Shown here: positions 52,630-62,680 of the stretch, one piece after another | Layout of the letters: every line of letters begins with the position of its first letter | Numbering within the stretch: the first letter of the stretch is position 1 | Assembly: GCF_015832195.1 (NCBI RefSeq) | Contig: NC_052021.1 | Span: 124,001-188,000, forward strand | Length of the DNA stretch: 64,000 nt | Direction: 5' to 3' | Source: Motacilla alba alba | Lineage: Eukaryota > Chordata > Aves > Passeriformes > Motacillidae | Notes under the pieces: model-generated | What the model saw: the letters and a program-made list of their open reading frames with translations, nothing else | Told to the model about the DNA's origin: nothing | Databases searched by the model: none | Position numbers and translations under genes: made by a program

Positions 52630-54606
52630 CTTGATATTCATGGAAATCCAGCGGGCAGCTGACACCAAAGGGCCGAGGGCCAACATGGTACTCACAAAGG
52701 CTTCTGCCCGGGGAAACAAGACCCACCACCCACTTCCCTGGTCTCAGTTTACAGAGCTCCATGGGCACTGTCCAAGCCTCTCGAGCTGACACAGGTGGCA
52801 GTTTTTCTCTGGGCGGCATCTTGATATTCGTGGAAATCCAGAGGGCAGCCGGCCCCGAATGGCCGAGGGCCTGCCCGCTACAGCAAATGCTTCTGCCTGG
52901 GGAAACAAGACCCACCAACCCACGTTCCTGGTCTCAGTTTGCAGAGCTCGATGGGCACTCTGAAAGCAGCCCAAGTTGGCACAGGTGGCAGCTTGTCCGT
53001 GGGCAGCATCTTGATATTCGTGGAAATCCAGCAGGCAGCTGACCCCGAAAAGCCGAGGGGCTTCATGGTATTGACAAAGGCTTCTCCCGGGGAAACAAGA
53101 CCCACCACGCAATGTTCCTGGTTTTAGGTTCCAGAGCTGCATGGGCACTCTGAAAGCAGCCCGAGTTGGCACAGGTGGCAGCTTGTCCCTGGGCGGCACC
53201 TTGATATTCGTGGAAATCTTGCCGGCAGCCGGCCCCGAAGGGCCGAGGGCCTACCTGGTGCTGCAAAGGCTTCTTCCAAGGGAAACAATACCCACCACCC
53301 CACGTTCCTGGTCTCAATTTACAGAGCTCCATGGGCACTCTCAAAGCAGCCCGAGTTGGCACAGATGGCAGCTTGTCCCTGGGCGGCACCTTGATATTCG
53401 TGGAAATCCAGCTGGCAGCCGGCCCCGAAGGGCCGAGGGCCTACCTGGTACTGCAAAGGCTTCTTCCAAGGGAAACAATACCCACCACCCCACGTTCGTG
53501 GTCTCAGTTTGCAGAGCTCAATGGGCACTCTCAAAGTAGCCCGAGTGGGAACAGGTGGCAGTTTGTCCCCGTCCGGCATCTTGATATTCGTGGAAATCCA
53601 GCGGGCAGCTGACCCCGAAGGGCAAAGGGCCTACATGGTACTCACAAAGGCTTCTGCCTGGGGAAACCAGACGCACCACGCCACGTTCCTGGTCGCAGTT
53701 TCAGAGCTCCATGGGAACTCTCAAAGCAGCCTGAGTTGGCACAGGTGGCAGCTCGTCTCTGGGCGGCATCTTGATATTTGTGGAAATCCAGCATGCAGCT
53801 GGCTCCGGAGGTCCGAGGGCCTACCTGGTACTGACAAAGGCTTCTGCCCGGGAAAACAAAACTCACCATCTCATGTTTGCGGTCTCAGTTTGCAGAGCTC
53901 CATGGGCACTCTCAAAGCAGCCCGAGTTGGCACAGGTGGCAGCTTGTCCCTGGGCGGCATCTCGATATTCATGGAAATCCAGCGGGCAGCTGACACCGAA
54001 GGGCCGAGGGCCAACATGGTACTCACAAAGGCTTCTGCCCGGGGAAACAAGACCCACCACCCACTTCCCTGGTCTCAGTTTACAGAGCTCCATGGGCACT
54101 GTCCAAGCCTCTCGAGCTGACACAGGTGGCAGTTTGTCTCTCGGCGGCATCTTGATATTCGTGGAAATACAGCGGGCAGCCGACCCCGAATGGCCGAGGG
54201 CCTGCCCGCTACAGCAAATGCTTCTGCCTGGGGAAACAAAACCCACCAACCCACGTTCCTGGTCTCAGTTTGCAGAGCTCGATGGGCACTCTCAAAGCAG
54301 CCCAAGTTGGCACAGGTGGCAGCTTGTCCGTGTGCAGCATCTTGATATTCGTGGAAATCCAGCAGGCAGCTGACCCCGAAAAGCCGAGGGGCTTCATTGT
54401 ATTGACAAAGGCTTCTCCCGGGGTAACAAGACCCACCACGCAACCTTCCTAGTTTTAGGTTCCAGAGCTGCATGGGCACTCTGAAAGCAGCCCGAGTTGG
54501 CACAGGTGGCAGCTTGTCCCTGGGCGGCACCTTGATATTCGTGGAAATACAGCGGGCAGCCGGCCCCGAAGGGCCGAGGGCCTACCTGGTGCTGCAAAGG
54601 CTTCTT
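52630..54606 (+). repeat. 1,331-bp (7-monomer) duplication at the array edge
   Basis: About 52,630-53,275 matches about 53,961-54,606. Both carry the unusual tgtccaagcctctcgagctg segment (52,770 and 54,101), aaaagccgaggggcttcat and gttttaggttccagagctgc. It is the only long duplication I noticed in the diverged edge. Confidence 0.75.
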
Positions 54607-57600
54607 CCAAGGGAAACAATACCCACCACCCCAGGTTCCTAGTCTCAGTTTGCAGAGCTCCATGGGCACTCTCAAAGTAGCCCGAGTTGGCACAGGTGGC
54701 AGCTTGTCCCTGGGTGGCATCTTGATATATCTGGAAATCCAGAGAGCAGCCAGCCCCGGAGGGCCGAGGGCCTACCTGCTACTGACAAATGCTTCTGCCT
54801 GGGGAAAAAAAACCCAACACCCCACGTTCCTGGTCACACTTTGCAGAGCTCCATGGGCACACTCAAAGTAGCCTGAGTTGGCACAGGTGGCAGCTTGTCC
54901 GTGGGCAGCATCTTGATATTCATGGAAATCCTGCCAGCAGCCGGCCCCGACGGGCCGAGGGCCTACCTGGTACTGACAAATGCTTCTGCTGGGGGACACA
55001 AGACCCACCACGCAACGTTCCTGGTCACAGTTTGCAGAGCTCCATGGGCACTCTCAAAGCAGCCAAAGCTGGCACAGGTGGCAGCTTGTCCCTGGGCAGC
55101 ACCTTGATATTCGTGGAAATCAAGCGAGCAGCCAGCCCGGGAGGGCCGAGGGCCTACCTGGTACTGACAAAGGCTTCTTCCAAGGGAAATAAAGCCCAAG
55201 AACCCACATTCCTGGTCTCAGTTTCCAGAGCTCCATGGGCACTCTCAAAGCAGCCCGAGTTGGCACAGATGGCAGCTTGTCCCTGGGCGGCATCTTGATA
55301 TTCGTGGAAATCCAGCCGGCAGCTGGCCCCGAAGGGCTGAGGGCCTACCTGGTACTGCAAAGGCTTCTTCCAAGGGAAACAATACCCACCACCCCACGTT
55401 CCACATCTCAGTTTGCAGAGCTCCATGGGCACTCTCAAAGTAGCCCGAGTTGGCACAGGTGGCAGTTTGTCCCTGGGTGGCATCTTGATATATCTGGAAA
55501 TCCAGAGAGCAGCCGGCCCCGGAGGGCAGAGGGCCTACCTGCTACTGACCAATGCTTCTGTTCGGGGAAACAAAACCCAACACCCCACGTTCCTGGTCTC
55601 AGTTTGCAGAGCTCGATGGGCACTCTCAAAGTAGCCTGAGTTGGCACAGGTGGCAGCTTGTCCCTGGGCGGCACCTTGATATTCGTGGAAATCCAGCAAG
55701 CAGCCAGTCCCGGAGGGCAGAGGGCCCACCTGGTACTTACAAATTCTTCTGCTCGGGGACACAAACCCACCACCCCACATTCCTGGTCTCAGTTTGCAGA
55801 GCTCCATGGGCACTCTCAAAGTAGCCCGAGTTGGCACAGGTGGCAGCTTGTCCCTGGGCAGCATCTTGATATTCATGGAAATCCAGCCGGCAGCCGGCCC
55901 CGACGGGTCAAGGGCCTACATGGTACTCACAAAGGCTTCTGCCTGGGGAAACCAGACCCACCAAGCCACGTTCCTGGTCTCAGTTTCAGAGCTGCATGGG
56001 AACTCTCAAAGCAGCCCGAGTTGGCACAGGTGGCAGATTGTCCCTGGGCAGCACCTTGATATTCGTGGAAATCAAGCGAGCAGCCAGCCCCGGAGGGCCG
56101 AGGGCCTACCTGGTAGTGACAAAGGCTTCATCCAAGGGAAAAAAAGCCCAAGACCCGCGTTCCTGGTCTCACTTTGCAGAGCTCCATGGGCACTCTCAAA
56201 GCAGCCCGAGTTGGCACAGGTGGCAGCTTGTCCCTTGGCGGCATCTTGATATTCGTGGAAATCCAGCGGGCAGCTGACCCCGAAGGGCCGGGGCCTACAT
56301 TGTACTAACAAAGGCTTCTGCCTGGGGAAAAAAAACCCACCACGCCACGTTCCTGGTCTCAGTTTCAGAGCTGCATGGGCATTCTCAAAGCAGCCCGAGT
56401 TGGCACAGGTGGAAGCTTGTCCCTGGGCAGCATCTTGATATTCGTGGAAATCCTGCCGTCAGCCGGCCCCGACGGGCCGATGGCATACCTGGTACTGACA
56501 AAGGCTTCTGCCTTGGGATTCAAAACCCACAACCCGACGTTCCTGGTTTCAGTTTGAAGAGTTCCATGGGCACTCTCAAAGCAGCACGAGTTGGCACAGG
56601 TGGCAGCTTGTCCCTTGGCGGCATCTTGATATTCGTGGAAATCCAGCAGTCTGTCTGCCATTAAGGACCAAGGGCCTACCTGCTACTGCAAATGCTTCTG
56701 CCCGGGGAAACAAGACCCACCAACCCACGTTCCTGGTCTCAGTTTCCAGTGCTCCATGGGCACTCTCAAAGCAGCCCGAGTTGGAACAGGTGGCAGCTTG
56801 TCCCTGGGCGGCATCTTGATATTCGTGGAAATCCAGCAGGCAGCCTGCCCCTTAGGGCCGAGGGCCTACCTGGTACAGATAAAGGCTTCTGCCCAGGGAA
56901 ACAAAATACACCACCCCACGTTTCTGGACTCAATTTGCAGAGCTCCATGGGCACTCTCAAAGCAGCCCGAGTTGGCACAGGTGGCAGCTTGTCCCTTGGC
57001 GGCATCTTGATTATTGCAGAAATCTCACAAACAGCCAGCATTATTATGCTGTGGGCCACCCATGTATCTTGCAAGCTTCTGCCCAGGGAAGCAAAAGTTA
57101 CAACCCAACGTTCCACATCTCAGTTTTCAGAGCTCCATTGGCACTGTCCAAGGTGCACGTGTTGGCACAGGTGGCAGCTTCTTCCTGGGCGGCATCTTTA
57201 TTATTCATGGAAATCCAGCTGGCCACCGGTCCCGCCAGACAAAGGGCCACCCAGGACTTGTGAATGCTTCTGCCCAGGGAAAATAACCTTACCACCTTAC
57301 TTCCCTGGTCTCAGTTTGCAGAGCTCCATGGGCACTGTCTAAGCAGCCTGAGTTGGTAGAGGTGGCAGCTTTTTCCTGGGCAGCATCTTGCTTATTCCGG
57401 AAATCCAGGGAGCAGCCGGACCCTGCCTGAAAAAGGCCAACCAGGTATTTCATGGCCTTCTGCCCCGGAGAGATATACTCAACACCCCACGTTCCTGGTC
57501 TCAGTTTGCAGAGCTCTATTGGCATTGTCCAAGCAGCCTGCGATGGGCACTGCTGGCAGCTTGTCTCTTGGTGCACCTTGACTGTTTCTAAAATCCAGAG

Positions 57601-57710
57601 GCACCCGGCATCTTCGTGCTTTTGGACACCCAGGTATTCTGGTGGCTTCTGGACAGGGAATTAAAACTGACCACCTCACGTTCCTGGTCTCAGTGTGCAA
57701 AGCTGCATAG

Positions 57711-57751
57711 GAAGTGCAAGTAATCCCGTCCACTTCTTTGAAAGAGCTTTT
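57711..57751. other. Junction between the two satellite families
   Basis: The 191-bp satellite is last recognisable near 57,690-57,710, and the 483-bp repeat is first recognisable near 57,740-57,752. The short stretch between them matches neither confidently. Confidence 0.6.
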
Positions 57752-58230
57752 CCATGACTTCTCGCTATGGAGAAAGTGTGCCAGCACTGCAAACATCTCC
57801 CGGTCTTGCTAGACGAGTTCACCAAGTTCTTTGCATCTCGCAGCGCAAAGAGACCCGCAAGAGTTTCCACAGTGTGTTGCATTAGCACCAGCAAGATGCG
57901 TAGCAAAGTTGTCAAAAATCTTCTTCCATTCGAATGCTAACGTAATTTTACAATGCGTGCGAGTGGCAAAGCACCATCCCGCAGTAGTTCAAGAGCTTCA
58001 CACACTGTGCCGATGTTACGAATCTTTCCTCTTCACCTCCTGCAAGCTGCGGGATCTCGGTCTACTGAAGGCGAAAGAGCCGCTTCGCACACTGCTGCTT
58101 GTGCCGGTGGCGGTGTGCTCCAGAGCGCTGCTTCGGGCGAAAGACGTCCGCCAGCGGCACTTCGCTCCGGACAGCCCCGTACCTCCGGCTTCTGCCTCTC
58201 TCGTCGTCTGCATCCTAGCCAAAAGCTTCT
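57752..58230. repeat. 483-bp tandem repeat, unit 1 (479 bp)
   Basis: The second repeat family, set by the anchor ccatgacttctcgct. This is the most diverged unit, next to the junction. It contains the gcaaagagacccgcaagag motif that serves, in the fourth unit, as the target of the retroelement. On the minus strand the repeat keeps a long open frame. I do not recognise the family. Confidence 0.85.
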
Positions 58231-58714
58231 CCATGACTTCTCGCTGAGAGAGAAAGTGTGCCAGCACTGCAAACATCTTCCGTACTTGCTTGACGAGTTC
58301 ACCCTGTTCTTTGCATCTCACAGCGCAAAGAGACCCGCAAGAGTTTCCACGGAGTGTTGCATTAGCACTAGCAAGATGCATTGCAAAGTTGTCAAAAAAC
58401 TTCTTCCATTCGAATGCTAACGTGATTTTGAAAGGCATGCGAGTGGCAATCCACCATCCCGTAGCAGTTCAAGAGCTGCGCACACAATGCTGGTGTTGTG
58501 CGGCTTGCTTCTTCACCTCCTGCAAGCTGCCAGCTCTCCGTCTGCCGGAATGAGAAAGAGCCGCTTCTTCGCGCGCTGCTGGTTGTGCCGGTGGCGGTGC
58601 GCTCCGGAGTGCTGCTTCGGGCGAAAGACGCCCGCGAGCGGCACTTCGCTCCGGACAGCCCCGTGCCTCCGGCTTCTGCCTCTCTCGTCGTCTGCATCCT
58701 AGCCAAAAGGTTCT
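58231..58714. repeat. 483-bp tandem repeat, unit 2 (484 bp)
   Basis: Starts at the second ccatgacttctcgct anchor. It shares nearly its whole length with units 1 and 3, including cacttcgctccggacagccc and the tctcgtcgtctgcatcctag motif near the end. On the minus strand, part of the unit translates to a hydrophilic stretch rich in Ala, Arg, Ser and Thr, plus a Lys/Glu-rich helix-like stretch. Confidence 0.88.
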
Positions 58715-59197
58715 CCATGACCTCTCGCCGAGAGAGAAACTTTGCCAGCTCTGCAAACCTCTTCCGGTCTTGCTTGACGAGTTCATCCAGTTCCTTGCAT
58801 CTCACAGCGCAAAGAGACCCGCAAGAGTTTCCACGGAGTGTTGCAGGAGCACCAGCAAGATGCATTGCAAAGTTGTCAAAAAACTTCCTCCATTCGCATG
58901 CTATCGTAATTTTAAAAGGCATGCGAGTGTCAAACCACCGTCCCGCATCAGTTTGAGAGCTGCGCACAAAATGCCGATGTCGTGCGGCTTGCTTCTTCAC
59001 CTCCTGCAAGCTGCCGGCACTCCGTCTGCCTGAGGCGAAAGAGCCGCTTCTTCGCGCACTGCTGCTTGTGCCGGTGGCGGTGCGCTCCGGAGCGCTGCTT
59101 CGGGCGAAAGACGTCCGCCAGCGGCACTTCGCTCCGGACAGCCCCGTACCTCCGGCTTCTGCCTCTCTCGTCGTCTGCATCCTAGCCAAAAGCTTCT
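58715..59197. repeat. 483-bp tandem repeat, unit 3 (483 bp)
   Basis: A complete unit of exactly 161 codons. On the minus strand units 2 and 3 are read through in one frame of 307 codons (58,392-59,315), because 483 is divisible by three. Differences between units are mostly amino-acid-changing by eye, which argues against strong protein constraint. Confidence 0.88.
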
Positions 59198-59302
59198 CCA
59201 TGACCTCTCGCCGAGAGAGAAAGTGTGCCAGCACTGCAAACATCTTCCGATCTTGCTTGACGAGTTCATTCAGTTTCTTGCATCTCGCAGTGCAAAGAGA
59301 CC
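59198..59302. repeat. 483-bp repeat, unit 4, interrupted by the retroelement
   Basis: The unit starts at the ccatgacctctcgcc anchor and stops after gcaaagagacc, where the LTR begins. In units 1-3 the next bases would be cgcaagagtttccac. These are exactly the bases found after the right-hand target duplication, so the rest of unit 4 continues beyond 63,982. Confidence 0.9.
59297..59302. repeat. Left target-site duplication, gagacc
   Basis: The six bases before the TG of the LTR are gagacc, identical to the six bases after the CA end of the other LTR. In intact repeat units gagacc occurs once at this place, as an insertion requires. Confidence 0.95.
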
Positions 59303-59979
59303 TGTGGGGTTTCACCCCCGGATTGGGATGACCCCGAAAGATGGAAAAGTCCCTCCTCCAACCCGTGCCTTCGAAGAAAGACTCAGTAGTCTTCTGTTGT
59401 CTGTTCTCAAGGTTGTTTATTGTTGGTTATCTACAAGATTCTTCTCCCTGAACTGCTGTGGCCCGTTCAGCAGCTCAGACAAAGGCACTCTGCCCTCCCA
59501 GGGGGCTGGTGCCATCTTTTATATCATATATTACGTACTACATGTTTATACCTTTTCCCCCAATACCTACTATCTATATTGAATGGTGACTTTCTACTCT
59601 AAACCAATCTGTGAGTGCCAACACCACCAAAGACATGGAGGTTAGGAAGGAGAAAGAAAGAGGACAGGGCACACCCAAGTCCCTCCATCTTAGAACTCCT
59701 GACCCCCATGTACAAAACTTGGACCCCTGCGTACAAGGCTTAAAACCCCCCTGTACAGCACTCAGAAATCCTACCCTTTACTTCGTGACTACTTCTACTA
59801 TACTATCTAAACTTTTGTGTGTGTGTGGCTTGTAATTCTTCATATAAAGTTAGTAATTTGCTCCATGGGCTAAGATCAAAACCCCAAGAGTGTCTTTGGC
59901 TGCATGCCAGGGTCTCAGAGCCCCCTGCCAGCGGCTCTGGCCATCCAGGACACCCAGAGGAGAGCCCTGGGTTCCGACA
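59303..59979 (-). repeat. 3' LTR of the retroelement (677 bp)
   Basis: Nearly identical to 63,300-63,975. By eye there are about five substitutions and one single-base indel. Four of the substitutions and the indel are clustered at 59,550-59,565; the other is at 59,342. It holds the same TATA and AATAAA signals as the partner LTR, at 59,516-59,525 and 59,416-59,421 on the minus strand. Termini are TG...CA. Confidence 0.95.
59416..59421 (-). terminator. LTR polyadenylation signal AATAAA
   Basis: The minus strand reads caacAATAAAcaac, about 100 bases after the TATA motif and about 115 bases before the LTR's minus-strand end. In the 3' LTR this signal would end the element's transcript. Confidence 0.75.
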
Positions 59980-60101
59980 TCTCCCCCTTCTCTTTGCACC
60001 AAAAGCACATCTTTGACAGCCTTATTCATGGCCTGCCACATGCACTGAAGAATGCATGGCTGAATGAGCAGAAGAATTACAAGCCCTATCAAAATGTAAA
60101 A
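59850..60101 (-). pseudogene. env remnant: C-terminal membrane anchor and tail
   Basis: On the minus strand, an open frame follows an in-frame TAG at 60,102-60,104. It encodes a hydrophobic run of about ten residues, two cysteines three residues apart, a short basic/acidic tail, and a Gly-Gly-Asp-Val-Gly end read through the polypurine tract into the LTR. Known: retroviral envelope transmembrane subunits end in this way, often overlapping the polypurine tract and U3. The surface subunit, fusion peptide and most of the transmembrane subunit are absent, because the integrase remnant ends only about 25 bases upstream. No functional envelope can come from this. Hydrophobicity and position support the call; the family is not established. 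Confidence 0.5.
59980..59995 (-). promoter_or_regulatory. Polypurine tract
   Basis: The minus strand reads aaagagaagggggaga, 16 purines directly abutting the TG of the 3' LTR. This is the expected plus-strand primer site and independently fixes the element's orientation. Confidence 0.92.
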
Positions 60102-60128
60102 CTATCATCTAACAAATTTTCTACAATA

Positions 60129-60374
60129 TCACTGCTTCCCACACCCATGCAGAAACCCAAAATCTGCAATCTTCTGTGGACTGACGAAACACAATGGTTG
60201 GAATCTCTGTGCAGTCCACATCTGTGTGTCTTCTTCTCTGCTTGTCGAATGCTCAGCATTTTCTTGCACTCGATACAGTTTCACATTCTTCACTGAAATC
60301 CACCTGGACTTTGTACCTGTTAAAACACAAACAAATCCACGTCCCAGCAGGGACTGGAGGATCCTCTCAAAATC
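60129..60374 (-). pseudogene. pol remnant: integrase C-terminal end
   Basis: A minus-strand open frame of 81 codons follows an in-frame TGA at 60,375-60,377 and ends at its own stop at 60,129-60,131. Near its start it has a Gly-Arg-Gly-aromatic-Val-Cys-Val stretch, then Thr-Gly, then Arg-Trp-Ile. This pattern is typical of the C-terminal DNA-binding domain of betaretrovirus-like integrases, where the Gly-Arg-Gly strand precedes a Trp-Ile/Val-Pro-like strand. The zinc-binding and catalytic domains of integrase, and reverse transcriptase, are missing. It lies just before the env remnant, in the order of a real provirus. I recognised it by motif only. Confidence 0.6.
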
Positions 60375-61564
60375 TCAGAGATGAAGAATAGGTCTTGATG
60401 TGAAAATGAAACCTTGATCTGTTCTGTTTTGCAAAATTGCATAGAGAAATGCAATACAACAGTAATTAGAAATCAACCAAATAATACAGACTATCAATAA
60501 CACGTGTGAAATCACACAATTATCAAGTACCACAACATTAGACTGTCATCCCAGAGTCTGCAACAGCTGATGAACCTTAAAACAACAGAAGATTGAAGAA
60601 ATCATGTCCGGATTCATGTTTCTCCAAGCTTCCTTTCAAAACCAGCTCAGCTGTCATATATGGTCAAATTGCCAAGTCAAAAGGACTTGAATACTTTTTG
60701 ATGCAGAAAACTTCTGGGTTGATTGTCAATCACTCCACCAAGTAGAGCTAAAGCTTGGCCACAGCTCGAACTCTAATTGGTGAGTATCACTTAACACATT
60801 CTAAAACAAGACTCTTAAAAACTACAGTTATGAATAAGAAACCTTAGGATTAGAAATCTTTCACACCATGAGATAACATGATAGGGATTCTTCAAATACA
60901 ACAAACCTCTTCTTCAGAGATGTGAACTTCATCACAGTCAGGATTGTGAACCTGGATCTGGACACTGAGAGTGAAAGAAGTGCAGCTGCATGAAAGACTC
61001 ATTACCTAATACAATATTGAAACTCAAAAACCTAAGAACTTAATGTTACAACTGATTTCTCTGCTGAAGTACCTCTGCAATAATGACTGAAAAAAACCAT
61101 GAGACTGGCAATCTGGATAGAAAAACCCAAAAAACATGTGAGTAGTTAAGAAATCAAAAAACAGGATCCTGAAAAGACATGTGTCTTGCAGATGATCACA
61201 AAAAAGATAAAAAATTATCACACAAAGACATGAAAGCCGGCTGTAAATACAATACCTTAACAATACCTTAACAATACAATACCTTAACAATAATTCTTAT
61301 CACAAAACAATCTTTTTAAAGCATTCATATAACATCAACAACCATCATTATTTATCATTATTACTTATAAAAATTAAAAATAACAAAGGTTACAAACTCA
61401 ATACCAACAATTCCTAGAACTCTGAACCATTGGGAAATCAGCTGATGGCCCCACAGACTCTTTACATGATGTTTTGTTTCCCTAAGAAGCATTTTTCACA
61501 GTAGAAAAACAATAAAATCCCAAGAAATGACTGATATGAAAATACTTATTTAGAAATTCAACCC
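60375..61564. other. AT-rich element interior, no recognised gene
   Basis: About 1.2 kb between the integrase remnant and the unidentified minus-strand open segments. It is AT-rich with stops in all frames. The longest minus-strand open frame (61,024-61,290) is a low-complexity, hydrophobic product of AT-richness. I find no protease, reverse transcriptase or RNase H motif. It could be decayed retroviral sequence or the 3' untranslated part of a captured host transcript; nothing seen decides this. Confidence 0.5.
61249..61292. repeat. Short direct repeat, unit aataccttaac
   Basis: Three imperfect copies of aataccttaac lie in a row, spaced by 11 and then 16 bases because of an inserted aatac. 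It looks like a local slippage product in AT-rich sequence. Confidence 0.7.
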
Positions 61565-61994
61565 TTAAAAACTTTGTTTGACTGGAACATGGAGCTCTGC
61601 ACTTATGGCATTGTCCATGTCTTCTGCATCTGAATCATGGTCCTCTGGCAAATGCTGTTGCCATCACTTCTGTGGAACCTGCCTGTGGAAGAACTGAACC
61701 AATTGCCCCATATAACATTTGCTGCTTTTTTTTTTTCTGGAGTTGATCCTGTTGAAAAACTGGATAAAATACTGTGAAAATTCTCAGAAGCTTCTCATCC
61801 TGCCCTTGGAAAAGTTTCCAGACCTGTTTTTCCCCAAAAACCTGCCTGGAATTTTGGCTACTGTGGTTGCCTAGCAACTCTGACAGAGCGGTGCCTTGAA
61901 GGACATCTCCGCCCTGACCTTGTCCCGTCTCTGCCTGTGCCCTGCTCTGCTGTCCACTGGGATCCGCCTCCCCTGGCTCCGTGCCAACGTCCAC
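61565..61994 (-). other. Unidentified minus-strand open segments, possible captured host exon
   Basis: Two overlapping minus-strand frames stand out. One of 119 codons (61,635-61,994) begins in the CpG-rich segment and ends with a Lys-rich stretch at an A11 homopolymer. The other is the last 32 codons of a different frame (61,565-61,663), acidic (Glu, Asp and Ser in a row), ending at a TAA; in that frame a TGA lies just before it. A frameshift near the A11 tract could connect them, as in a decayed gene, but this is speculative. Neither resembles a retroviral protein I know and I do not recognise a host family. Confidence 0.3.
61866..61878. promoter_or_regulatory. X-box-like (RFX) site
   Basis: gttgcctagcaac fits the RFX X-box pattern GTNRCC, a 0-3 base spacer, then RGYAAC, with a one-base spacer. 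It lies at the edge of the CpG-rich segment, where such sites are found in promoters. Binding is inferred from the match only. Confidence 0.5.
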
Positions 61995-62680
61995 AACCGA
62001 GCGCGCGATTCTTGTCCCGTCTGTGCCCGTTTCGCGTCTACAACATGCGAGCTGCCCCTCCCCGACCAGGTAGGGTTTCGCTCCACCGACACGCGCGCGC
62101 GCACTGGTGCTGCCGCTCCGAGACGAGCATCTCCCGCGGTTCTGTGCTCAGTCTCATGAGCTCAGTCCTGCCAGCGGCACTGCTGCAATGCGGGAGCGGT
62201 CCGCCCTGTGCCTGTCGGGCGGCCGTGTCCGCGGCCGCGCGGGCTCTCAGCATGGAGCGCGTCACGGCACCCTGGGAACGCGCAACCGCCGCGTCCGAGC
62301 TTCCCGCCGCCGCTGCCTCTCCTGCCGCCGGCACTGCGCATGCGCGCGCCGCCGCCGCCGCCGCCGCCGTGGCTGCAGCTGCCACCGCCGCTGCGCCCCC
62401 GCTGCCGGCGTGGCCCCCCCGCCAGCCTCCGCAACCCCCGCCGCCGTCTGTGCGGGTCCCCCGGGCTGCCGGCTGACCGGTGCCACCTCGGCATGGGTTC
62501 TGTGCCAACCGCCGAAAAGCAGCTCCTTCTCCCGTCCTGCAATCTCTCTGCCCCCCATCCTGCCGTCGCCTCTGTCACAGGCTGCAGTTCTGGGGAACAA
62601 GCCACAAAGAAGGCAAAATCCCAGTCCTTCAAGCCGCGCTTTCCCGCAACTGGAAGAGGTGTGCCTGGGCACCCTGTAAG
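61980..62680. promoter_or_regulatory. CpG-island-like segment inside the element
   Basis: About 700 bases are very GC-rich with dense CpG, including runs such as cgcgcgcg and a CCG microsatellite. The rest of the element interior on the left is AT-rich. Long open frames on both strands here are rich in Ala, Arg, Gly or Pro and are a by-product of composition. CpG islands mark host promoters and first exons. Retroviral interiors of this kind do not usually hold one, so I infer captured host DNA. Neither the direction of any host gene nor a transcription start can be read from the sequence. Confidence 0.55.
62349..62369. repeat. (CCG)7 microsatellite
   Basis: Seven perfect CCG triplets lie within the CpG-rich segment. 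Such triplets are common in vertebrate first exons and 5' untranslated regions. Confidence 0.9.

Larger units (their letters stand above)
1..57710. repeat. 191-bp satellite array, about 300 monomers
   Basis: The stretch is head-to-tail copies of one monomer. Landmarks such as gcagagctccatggg, aagcagcccgagttggcac, ttgatattcgtggaaatcc and cacgttcctggtctcag recur every 190-191 bases. The array is already under way at base 1 and so extends past the left border. GC content is high. Subtypes can be told apart by the segment after the ttgatattcgtgg motif, for example a variant with accaaatttcgtcaaccc, one with ctgaggaacaaggccctac followed by gcacgagaaaataaaagcc, and one with ggagggctgagggactac. Known: bird centromeric and pericentromeric regions hold tandem satellites, and zebra finch Tgut191A has this unit length. 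Inferred: this array is that satellite or a relative. No host gene is recognised inside it. Confidence 0.97.
48700..57710 (+). repeat. Diverged edge of the satellite array
   Basis: Monomers are still about 190 bp apart, but neighbours differ far more than at 1-48 kb and long higher-order copies disappear. New variants appear, such as agcagccagccccggagggc, atatatctggaaatccagag and small indels. From about 57,000 the units are strongly decayed, with ttattattcatggaaatcc and other substitutions, and the last recognisable motif is ttcctggtctcagtgtgc near 57,690. The pattern is typical of a satellite edge that escapes homogenisation. I see no gene here. Confidence 0.85.

Noticed and set aside
1..57710. 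CRISPR-like regular repeat
   Set aside because: The whole 191-bp unit is conserved and there are no short repeats separated by unique spacers.
57000..57710. A separate repeat or unique gene region
   Set aside because: Core motifs such as agctccattggcactgtcc and ttcctggtctcagtttgcag still recur about every 190 bases, so it is decayed 191-bp satellite.
58392..59315. A single 307-codon gene on the minus strand
   Set aside because: Its apparent first codons lie in the LTR, so the start is an accident of the insertion. The rest is two units of the 483-bp repeat, and the differences between units look mostly non-synonymous. Kept as a finding, not as a CDS.
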